Origin: Paenibacillus peoriae
Lineage (GTDB): Bacteria; Bacillota; Bacilli; Paenibacillales; Paenibacillaceae
Reading direction: 5' to 3'
DNA length: 64,000 nucleotides
Assembly (NCBI RefSeq): GCF_022531965.1
Contig: NZ_CP092831.1
Span: forward strand, 3,729,001 to 3,793,000
Numbering within the stretch: position 1 is the first letter of the stretch; each line of letters opens with the position of its first letter. Both the position numbers and the translations under genes were made by a program. Below, piece after piece: positions 57,829 through 64,000 of the stretch. The notes below the pieces were generated by a model. It saw only the letters and a program-made list of their open reading frames with translations. It ran no database searches and was not told the DNA's origin.

Positions 57829-59055
57829 TTAAAACCAATCTTCCTGTATAACTTCCTCATTACGCCCCTCTATAGCTCCGCCTGACTCCAGGACAAGCGT
57901 TTCCGTTGCAGCCACAGCCTGTTCAATCAAGGCATTTAAATCCCGAATAGAGGCTTCAATCTTTTGAACAACCCACAAATTTGGATTGGTCGTTGGGGAT
58001 TTAGGAACAAACAATGTGCAGCAATCTTCATATGGAAGGATGGATAAATCGTAGGTGCCAATTCGCTTAGCGATTTCCGTGATCTCCTGCTTATCCATCA
58101 TGACGAGAGGTCGCAGCAATGGTAATTCTGTTGAACGGCCAATCACATTCATGCTGGATAACGTTTGACTAGCAACTTGACCCAGACTGTCACCCGTCAC
58201 GAGTGCCAGCGCTCCTTCACGCTCAGCCAGCATCGTTGCAATTCGCAGCATAGACCGTCTCATTAGCGTTATAATCAGATTGTCCTGTCCAGTGCGCGTA
58301 AAGGCCGTCTGCACCTCTGTAAACGGTACAAGGTGGATTTTGATCCGCCCTGCATAGCCTGCTAATACCCTTGCCAATTCAATGACCTTTTCTTTCGCAC
58401 GCTCACTTGTAAACGGATAGCTATAAAAATGTACACATTCAATTTCCAGTCCTCTACGCATGGAAGACCATCCTGCTACCGGGCTGTCGATTCCACCAGA
58501 CAGCAGCAGCATAGCTTTACCGTTCGTTCCTAACGGAAAGCCCCCTACAGCCATAATAACATCGCTGAATATATAGGCCGCCTGCTCTCTGACCTCCACA
58601 CGCAACTCAATATCTGGTTGATGCACATCGACCCTCAACGCTTGAAACTCTCGCAAAATAGGAGAACCAATTAAATGGTTCATCTCTTGTGAGGAATGAG
58701 CAAACTCCTTCCACACTCTGCGGGCATTTACCTTGAAAGTCGTTCCCTCGGCCACATTCAGCTCACGCATCAAAGCTACAGCGGTCTCAATTATAGCACC
58801 CAGCTCGACAGGAGCCATTTTGACAGGACTTATTGTCGTGATGCCAAACACTTTTTGTAACACTTGAATGATCTGTTCATAAGGCTCTCCTCCGAGTACC
58901 ACATAAATCCGTCCAAATTCCTTCCGCAAAGAAGCGCCGGGAAACGGCTTGAGCAGCAGCTTCACGTGATTCAGTACTGCCTTTTCAAAACGAGTTCTAT
59001 TCTTCCCTTTTAATGTAAATTCACCGAAGCGAAGTAACAGCATATCATAGTGCAT
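57829..59055 (-). CDS. thiI: tRNA 4-thiouridine synthase ThiI
   Basis: ThiI adenylates U8 of tRNA and inserts sulfur from a cysteine desulfurase to give 4-thiouridine. The 408-residue protein has the N-terminal ferredoxin-like and THUMP domains (about 60-165) and the PP-loop LLLSGGIDSPVAGW (about 183-196). It ends without the rhodanese domain found in E. coli, as in other Gram-positives. ATG 59053-59055 was chosen after AGGTGG. It begins one base after the stop of the partner desulfurase gene. Confidence 0.95.
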   Translation of the reverse strand: MHYDMLLLRFGEFTLKGKNRTRFEKAVLNHVKLLLKPFPGASLRKEFGRIYVVLGGEPYEQIIQVLQKVFGITTISPVKMAPVELGAIIETAVALMRELNVAEGTTFKVNARRVWKEFAHSSQEMNHLIGSPILREFQALRVDVHQPDIELRVEVREQAAYIFSDVIMAVGGFPLGTNGKAMLLLSGGIDSPVAGWSSMRRGLEIECVHFYSYPFTSERAKEKVIELARVLAGYAGRIKIHLVPFTEVQTAFTRTGQDNLIITLMRRSMLRIATMLAEREGALALVTGDSLGQVASQTLSSMNVIGRSTELPLLRPLVMMDKQEITEIAKRIGTYDLSILPYEDCCTLFVPKSPTTNPNLWVVQKIEASIRDLNALIEQAVAATETLVLESGGAIEGRNEEVIQEDWF

Positions 59056-59056
59056 T

Positions 59057-60205
59057 TTAACGTTTCCACCTTTCAAGGGATTCCAGCTTGGCTACAGCCT
59101 GTTGCAGTGCAAGTATAAGCTCATCGATATCCTGTTCCGTATGTTCATCACCAAAGCTGATACGAATGCCGCCAGATGCTTCTGCCTCATTGCGGCCCAT
59201 CGCCTGCAGCACCCGGCTGGGCTCGGCCAACTTCGAAGAACAAGCCGATTTGGTGGATACGGCCACACCTAGTTGCTCCAGCGTATGCAGCAGCACCTCG
59301 GCCTTCATACCCGGATATGAAAAGTGGACAATATGCGGTGCTTCCTCCCCGCTGTTTAGCCGCAGTTGAGGGATTGTCTGCACTTCTGCGACCACCCGTT
59401 CTCTCCACTCGGTCATACGTCGTGCTGTTTCTGCTTGTCGTTCGCCCGCTAGTCGTACCGCTTTGGACATACCAACAAGCAGTGGCACATTTTCCGTACC
59501 TGCACGAAAACCCTGCTCCTGAGAGCCGCCACTATGCAGTGGGAAAATCTCTACACCTTCCCGAACGAATAGTAGTCCAGCACCTTTAGGTCCACGCAGC
59601 TTATGCGCAGAGAGGCTGTACAGATCAGCCCGCCAGCCCCGGATATCAACCGGCAGCTTTCCAAACCCCTGTACACCGTCAATATGAAATAGAATACGGG
59701 GGAACTGTTTCTTCAGCGCAGCTCCGATATCATGCACCGGTTGCACCCTTCCCGTCTCATTATTGACATGCATAATACTGACTAAAATCGTATCTTTACG
59801 GACAGCGGCACAAACCTGTTCGGCGCTCACATGCCCTTCCGCATCGACAGGTAAAAATGTAACCTCAAAGCCCAGATTTGTCAGTTGTCTGCAAGCTTCA
59901 TACACAGACGGGTGTTCTGTCGATACAGTAACAATATGCTTGCCTCTGGTCTGATACTGCAAAGCTACTCCCTTAATAGCAAGATTGTTGCTTTCCGTTG
60001 CCCCAGATGTGAAGACAATCTCTGATGGATACACTCCCAAAGCCGCAGCACATACTTCGCGCGAACGCTTAAGCAACTTATCCGCATCCTCTCCATACCG
60101 ATGCATCGAAGATGGATTGCCATAGTGGCGTCTCATGATCTCAGCAACGGTTGTAATCACCTCTTCAAAAGGCGGAGTTGTCGCCGCATAATCAAAATAT
60201 TTCAT
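59057..60205 (-). CDS. cysteine desulfurase, NifZ type (partner of ThiI)
   Basis: The PLP enzyme takes sulfur from cysteine as a persulfide and hands it on. The 382-residue class V aminotransferase fold shows TEHPSVYEA (His98 region), the PLP lysine Lys202 in SLSAHKLRGPKG and the persulfide cysteine Cys322 in STKSACSSKL. Tight coupling to thiI matches the B. subtilis nifZ-thiI pair, which is dedicated to tRNA thiolation, so general Fe-S assembly is less likely. AAAGGGGAG precedes the ATG. Confidence 0.94.
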   Translation of the reverse strand: MKYFDYAATTPPFEEVITTVAEIMRRHYGNPSSMHRYGEDADKLLKRSREVCAAALGVYPSEIVFTSGATESNNLAIKGVALQYQTRGKHIVTVSTEHPSVYEACRQLTNLGFEVTFLPVDAEGHVSAEQVCAAVRKDTILVSIMHVNNETGRVQPVHDIGAALKKQFPRILFHIDGVQGFGKLPVDIRGWRADLYSLSAHKLRGPKGAGLLFVREGVEIFPLHSGGSQEQGFRAGTENVPLLVGMSKAVRLAGERQAETARRMTEWRERVVAEVQTIPQLRLNSGEEAPHIVHFSYPGMKAEVLLHTLEQLGVAVSTKSACSSKLAEPSRVLQAMGRNEAEASGGIRISFGDEHTEQDIDELILALQQAVAKLESLERWKR

Positions 60206-60239
60206 TAAACTCCCCTTTCTGCCCTACAACTGCTGCAAC

Positions 60240-60307
60240 AAAAAAAGACCAAAACAGGGAAAGGCCGCTACATTATAGCGACACCCTTTCCCCATATTGA
60301 CCCTGTT
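60240..60307 (-). terminator. compound terminator after the transglycosylase gene
   Basis: On the minus strand an outer pairing AACAGGG/CCCTGTT and inner pairings AAAGG/CCTTT and CGCTA/TAGCG stack into one long hairpin, followed by TTGGTC and seven U residues. GGGAAAGG/CCTTTCCC is an alternative pairing. It lies 55 bp after the transglycosylase stop and 35 bp before the nifZ-like gene. Confidence 0.75.
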
Positions 60308-60362
60308 CTGCGGACCTAATCTAATTGAAATTACACACTTTTTTCGTTATAAGCTATAGGGC

Positions 60363-61055
60363 TTAGATCGTATATTTTTCACGTGCATTTTGAATCTTGT
60401 TAATATATCTTTGCGTTTCCAGCGGAAGCTTATCTAGTACAGACATTAACTGTTCATCACTACTTACACCAAGCCGCTGCACCCGTCCGGGACCTGCATT
60501 ATATGCAGCCAGCGCCATATTTTCTTGTCCGTTAAAACGTTTAATCTGATAAGACAAATAACGAACTCCAGCATCAATATTTTGTCCAGGATCATACGGG
60601 TCACTGACTCCCAGACCTTGAGCCGTAGCATCCATAAGTTGCATAAGCCCTTTGGCCCCGGCCGAAGAAGTGACCGACGGATTGAATGAAGATTCCGTAT
60701 CAATAACTGCTTTAATCAACGCTACTGGAACGCCGTATTTCTGACTAGCCTCGTTAATCATATCATCATATGCCGTAGGTGTTGTAGGCCCGTCTGTTGC
60801 TGTGCTGGAAGGAGCGGGATACAATGACGAAGCCGTTCCCCTCGAAGGTCCCAATTGAAGCCAAAGCAAACCATTTTCGTCTCTGGTAACATCACTTGAA
60901 TTTTCTCGAGTCACAGCACCATCTGTTTCCAACTGACCTACTTGTTCCAGTAATCCGGAAAAAGCGTCCGTTGTCCCCGTCTGGGTTGTAGCACTCATAT
61001 TATTTAACAGCTGCATGTCTAACATGGACTTGGACACGCGCGGATCAATTTGCAT
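60363..61055 (-). CDS. lytic transglycosylase (SLT domain, YjbJ-like)
   Basis: It should cleave the MurNAc-GlcNAc bond of peptidoglycan with formation of anhydro-MurNAc. The 230-residue protein has an N-terminal region without a clear signal peptide (about 1-95, Ser/Thr/Pro-rich) and a C-terminal SLT domain. That domain has catalytic Glu121 in IDTESSFNP and the family motifs SSAGAKGLMQLM, GVRYLSYQIKRFNG and ALAAYNAGPGRV. The lack of a signal peptide resembles B. subtilis YjbJ; export by another route or an internal role is possible. Confidence 0.92.
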   Translation of the reverse strand: MQIDPRVSKSMLDMQLLNNMSATTQTGTTDAFSGLLEQVGQLETDGAVTRENSSDVTRDENGLLWLQLGPSRGTASSLYPAPSSTATDGPTTPTAYDDMINEASQKYGVPVALIKAVIDTESSFNPSVTSSAGAKGLMQLMDATAQGLGVSDPYDPGQNIDAGVRYLSYQIKRFNGQENMALAAYNAGPGRVQRLGVSSDEQLMSVLDKLPLETQRYINKIQNAREKYTI

Positions 61056-61146
61056 GTGGTGTTCCCAACTTTCTATAGTTGTTATATCCCAAATAGCTTG
61101 TCGTTACTGCTATGATACAACTTTTTACTATGTACTTCCATACCTT

Positions 61147-61194
61147 TTAATGAAAAAAAGCTCCGTTTCTGTCGAAAAGACAGCGGAGCTTTAT
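61147..61194 (-). terminator. terminator after the DUF4190-like gene
   Basis: On the minus strand AAAGCTCCG...CGGAGCTTT with an inner TGTC/GACA stem is followed by seven U residues. A T-rich tail on the plus strand is weaker. Confidence 0.85.
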
Positions 61195-61277
61195 AGATCA
61201 GCTTAAATGTAATTATATCACTAAGATGATTTTTCTCGGATATACAAAAGAAAACTGTACTTTTTCCTCCAGCAAGG

Positions 61278-61670
61278 TCAGCGAACGAACGGGATAAAAG
61301 CAAAATAACTCAATGTCGCCAGCGCCCCAAGACCAATCGACCAAATGCCGGTCGTTTTGCTGCCATTCACATAAGCAAAAAAGCCTAAAACTGCAGCAAT
61401 AGGCCCCAGTACTATGGACCACATAAACAATGAGGCAATTCCCGCAGCCAGACCAACATAGCCAGAAATACGACCACTATTGTTTATAACTTGCTCTTCA
61501 CCCTTGACCTCATGTCGAGTCACAACTGAGCCGGGAGCAACCTCTGCTGCATATTCCTCACGATCATTACGGCGCTTGGCAGATCGTTCATGAATGTGAC
61601 GGGGGTAATCTACACGTTTGCGGCTAACATGCTCTTCATTCTGATGCTTGTCGTTTTCATGATCTTCCAT
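61278..61670 (-). CDS. small membrane protein, DUF4190-like
   Basis: The 130-residue protein starts at ATG 61668-61670 after GGAGGTG. It has a long, highly charged, His/Arg/Glu-rich cytoplasmic N-terminus (residues 1-65) and two membrane segments (about 72-95 and 103-128). The hydrophobic part, with GYVGLAAGIASLFMWSIVLGPIAAVLGFFAYVNG, resembles the DUF4190 family of small two-helix proteins. Its function is unknown. Confidence 0.75.
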   Translation of the reverse strand: MEDHENDKHQNEEHVSRKRVDYPRHIHERSAKRRNDREEYAAEVAPGSVVTRHEVKGEEQVINNSGRISGYVGLAAGIASLFMWSIVLGPIAAVLGFFAYVNGSKTTGIWSIGLGALATLSYFAFIPFVR

Positions 61671-61714
61671 AATAAACTGCACCTCCAAATGCAAAATGAA
61701 TCGCGTAATAAAAT

Positions 61715-61942
61715 TTACACGGACTTCGGTTTAAAAGTGTGGCAACAGGTTGCGGCTGACGTGTCGGCCTTATCACGTTCTTCTGAACTGAAGCTTTCCC
61801 CCGCATATTCTTCTTTAAATTTCTTTCCGGCATGACCATCAACTTCAATCATGATCAAATCTGCCTTGCACAAGTTGTTTTCTCCCCAATAATGACAATT
61901 GGCTACGCTACACTTAACGATTGGCTTGGCCTCTTGGCTCAT
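61715..61942 (-). CDS. DUF1540 small cysteine-rich protein
   Basis: The 75-residue protein contains five cysteines (Cys11, 16, 25, 66, 67) in the DUF1540 pattern CSVxxCxYWxxxxxCxAxxI ... CCHTF, which suggests a metal-binding or disulfide-linked fold. Such proteins are common in spore formers; no function is known. The ATG at 61940-61942 has GAGGTG six bases upstream. Confidence 0.88.
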   Translation of the reverse strand: MSQEAKPIVKCSVANCHYWGENNLCKADLIMIEVDGHAGKKFKEEYAGESFSSEERDKADTSAATCCHTFKPKSV

Positions 61943-62019
61943 GATCATCACCTCGGATTCATTGTCCCCCCGCTATCCCGCACCTATGCGTTTATGGTAT
62001 ATGGCAGTTGGTGACATAC

Positions 62020-62077
62020 GAAAAAAGCCGCTTCCTTCACCTCCTCCAAAATGGCAGGAAGCAAGTAGAAAACGGCT
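62020..62077 (-). terminator. terminator after the DUF3907 gene
   Basis: On the minus strand an outer AAGCCG/CGGCTT and an inner GCTTCCT/AGGAAG stem are separated by a one-sided bulge and followed by six U residues. Its loop contains a ribosome-site-like GGAGGAGGTGA, but no start codon lies at the right distance. Confidence 0.8.
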
Positions 62078-62129
62078 TGCTTGTCTTGTTTTAGTTTTTG
62101 ATTAGAAATGATCTTCCCCGTTGAATGCT

Positions 62130-62636
62130 TTATGCATGAGTACGGCGAGTCTGCATCCGGCGCTGAGTCAAATAGTCACTTTCATAATAAGTCAGATCAT
62201 CACGCAATTCTTCAAAATTTTTCGTAATGTCCATGATCACTTCGCGAGCGGCTGGCACTGGCGTTTTACGGAAGCGGATAGCATCTTGTCCCGTATACGC
62301 ATAGCGTCCATCCTCTGCGTAAGATTCATTTTTGGGATAAAAAAAGCTGTTCACGCAGTCATGGTAAACGTTATACAATGCCTTTTCCGCAAAATCGACG
62401 TCAAAATTGGCACGGCGTAAAGCCACACCCAACTTTTCATAAGATACTTCGGAAAAAACAAGGACATGACGGAGATCCGACAAAAAGCCTTTGTAAAAGA
62501 GCACGGACTCCTCATTGCCATCTGCAGCCAGTTGCGGCAGAGCATGCTCATTGAGGAATGTTTCCACCCGTTTCACGGCAGTTTTCAGTCTCTCCTGCGC
62601 CGACTCACATAATTTTTGTACGTTGACTGCTGACAT
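62130..62636 (-). CDS. DUF3907 family protein (YpuI-like)
   Basis: The 168-residue soluble protein matches the DUF3907/YpuI family, conserved in Bacillus and Paenibacillus but without known function. It is predicted all-helical at the N-terminus (residues 1-40), followed by a conserved core with VLFYKGFLSDLRHVLVFSEVSYEKLG and a C-terminal helix (AAREVIMDITKNFEELRDDLTYYESDY). The ATG at 62634-62636 has GGGGAG eight bases upstream. Confidence 0.88.
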   Translation of the reverse strand: MSAVNVQKLCESAQERLKTAVKRVETFLNEHALPQLAADGNEESVLFYKGFLSDLRHVLVFSEVSYEKLGVALRRANFDVDFAEKALYNVYHDCVNSFFYPKNESYAEDGRYAYTGQDAIRFRKTPVPAAREVIMDITKNFEELRDDLTYYESDYLTQRRMQTRRTHA

Positions 62637-62822
62637 CAAGGCAGCTCCCCCTTATTTGTTGCTTGTTCATCAATTTGGTTACCCGAAAATAGTCCCCTCT
62701 AACCGAAAGAGCTGTAATTTTCAGTATTTATCCTACCACAAATAAGCATTGAAAGGTATAAAAACATGCCAACCTCCTCACGCTAAACCATAAATTTATG
62801 AATTCTCAAGGAGGACGGTCCC

Positions 62823-64000
62823 ATGTCTCGGCGAAAATGGTTAAAACCCCTGCTAGGAGCAGCTGCCGGGGTGCTTCTCATCACACTGATGCTGCCTTCC
62901 CGTGATCACCGCCATACACCGCAGCCCGAATATACGGCCAAGATGGTGCCACAGCAAGAGAAGCAACTCAAAAAAGGAATGTTGGCTTTGGACCTGTCCG
63001 CTACGGATACCCTCACACGCATGGATGCAAGGCAGGATATTCAGTACGTGATGCGGGAACTTGATGGTAAAACTGCTGATCAGAAAAGGGAATTTACCCG
63101 CACGCTACAGCAATCGCACAGTCATCTTCATACGTTACAGTGGATTCACACAAGCGACGGGAATACGAACACCTACACGGGCAGCAAAGCACAAACTCGT
63201 CTGCTCAGTCATCCTCAAATTAAAAGCAGCTTGGCTGCGGCTCGCCGTTCCGTCATGCAAAATAAATCCTACGAATCTGCTGCATTTCAGGCTGAAGGCG
63301 GTAAATATTTTGTCATGGCAGAACCATCGGCTGACGGAACATGCGGCGTTGCTGCTCTGGTCAGTCAGCAAGTATTGCGTGACGTGGAGAAGCATCAGCG
63401 GAAAAATTTGCGTTTGATTCCCTATCCAAAAGAAGGCAGCTACAAAATCGAATCCGTACATCCCGACACATTGCACGATATTACTGTCAAGACGGGCCAC
63501 GACAACGAAAATGCAAGCCATTATTTTGAAAATGAAATTGTCGTTCGCTTCCATCATAATCCTGATTCACGACAACTGCAGGAAATTGCAGCAGATTTAC
63601 ACTGTGCGCCAGGCCGCAAGCTTGGTTATACCTATGTATTTCATTCGGATAAGATGAACTTTAAAGAGCTAAAGCAATATTTTTCAAGAAAGTGGAACCC
63701 GCTTTATACGGAACCTCACTATATGTATCTAACCAATGAGAGCACACCTATCAAAGCGGACAGCTCTATTCCCAATGATTTGCTCTTTTCCCGCTATCAA
63801 TGGAATCTGCCGGCAACTGAAACCAACCGAGGTTGGAAATTAAGCAAAGGCAGCAAGGACGTAATTGTCGCTGTCGTAGATACGGGAGTAGATTTGGATC
63901 ACCCCGACCTAAAAGGTCAAATCCTTTTAGGTCATAACGTGGTAAACCCGTCTGAAAAGCCTTATGATGACGTCGGTCATGGAACGCACGTCGCCGGCAT
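62823..64000 (+). CDS. S8 family secreted serine protease (subtilase), N-terminal part (cut by window edge)
   Basis: The first 392 residues are in the window. A signal peptide or anchor (basic MSRRKW, then a hydrophobic stretch to about residue 24) is followed by about 190 residues that read like a small extracellular sensor (Cache/PAS-like) fold. A propeptide-like region follows at about 235-315 (EIVVRFHHNPDSRQLQEIAADL). The peptidase domain begins near residue 335, with catalytic Asp353 in VVDTGVDLDHPDL and His386 in HGTHVAG; the Ser lies beyond the edge. AAGGAGGACGG precedes the ATG. Substrate unknown. Confidence 0.9.
   Translation, partial: MSRRKWLKPLLGAAAGVLLITLMLPSRDHRHTPQPEYTAKMVPQQEKQLKKGMLALDLSATDTLTRMDARQDIQYVMRELDGKTADQKREFTRTLQQSHSHLHTLQWIHTSDGNTNTYTGSKAQTRLLSHPQIKSSLAAARRSVMQNKSYESAAFQAEGGKYFVMAEPSADGTCGVAALVSQQVLRDVEKHQRKNLRLIPYPKEGSYKIESVHPDTLHDITVKTGHDNENASHYFENEIVVRFHHNPDSRQLQEIAADLHCAPGRKLGYTYVFHSDKMNFKELKQYFSRKWNPLYTEPHYMYLTNESTPIKADSSIPNDLLFSRYQWNLPATETNRGWKLSKGSKDVIVAVVDTGVDLDHPDLKGQILLGHNVVNPSEKPYDDVGHGTHVAG

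Noticed and set aside
62789..62800. 12-bp palindrome CATAAATTTATG just before the subtilase gene
   Set aside because: It is short and AT-rich, so chance is likely; it lies between the promoter region and the ribosome site without other support.

Overview
The window comes from a spore-forming, low-to-moderate GC Firmicute, most likely Paenibacillus (P. polymyxa group). That placement rests on recognising protein sequences and gene order, not on a search. It encodes sporulation sigma factors E and G, SpoIIGA, SpoVD, SpoVE and an RsfA regulator. It also carries a bacillithiol ligase, a T-box, a PyrR attenuator, and a MurE with the DNPR motif of meso-diaminopimelate enzymes. I see no rRNA, tRNA, CRISPR array, insertion sequence or prophage.

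Layout, mostly minus strand and so read from high to low coordinates. 38.7-19.0 kb is a complete division and cell-wall (dcw) cluster: mraZ, rsmH, ftsL, pbpB, spoVD, murE, murF, mraY, murD, spoVE/ftsW, murG, murB, murA, divIB, ftsA, ftsZ. It continues into spoIIGA-sigE-sigG (18.8-16.1 kb), the ylm group (ylmC, pgeF, ylmE, sepF, ylmG, ylmH) and divIVA (16.0-11.8 kb). Then come T-box-controlled ileS, a DUF5665 membrane protein, the plus-strand gene yteA, lspA and an RluA-type pseudouridine synthase. The pyrimidine operon pyrR-pyrB-pyrC-carA-carB runs off the left edge under a single PyrR attenuator.

The 38.9-49.2 kb part is the block that precedes mraZ in bacilli (rsfA, panE, DUF3397, bshC), here interrupted by an oppABCF transporter operon and by ahcY. 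From 49.4 kb to the right edge the gene orientation is mixed. This stretch holds a secreted coiled-coil protein, PhoH, an LCP ligase, TypA/BipA, a small membrane protein, two divergent TerC paralogues, a NifZ-ThiI sulfur-transfer pair, a lytic transglycosylase, several small conserved proteins (DUF1540, DUF3907) and the start of a large secreted subtilase.

The genes form a coherent core: envelope precursor synthesis (mur, mraY), the lipid II polymerase and transpeptidases, the divisome (FtsZ/A/L, DivIB, SepF, DivIVA), and the sporulation switch that follows asymmetric division. I found no clearly new multi-gene system. The least ordinary items are a perfect 14-1-14 bp inverted repeat upstream of the pyr promoter, an Opp transporter with a single and degenerate ATPase, a eukaryote-like IleRS, and a subtilase with an unusually long N-terminal region.
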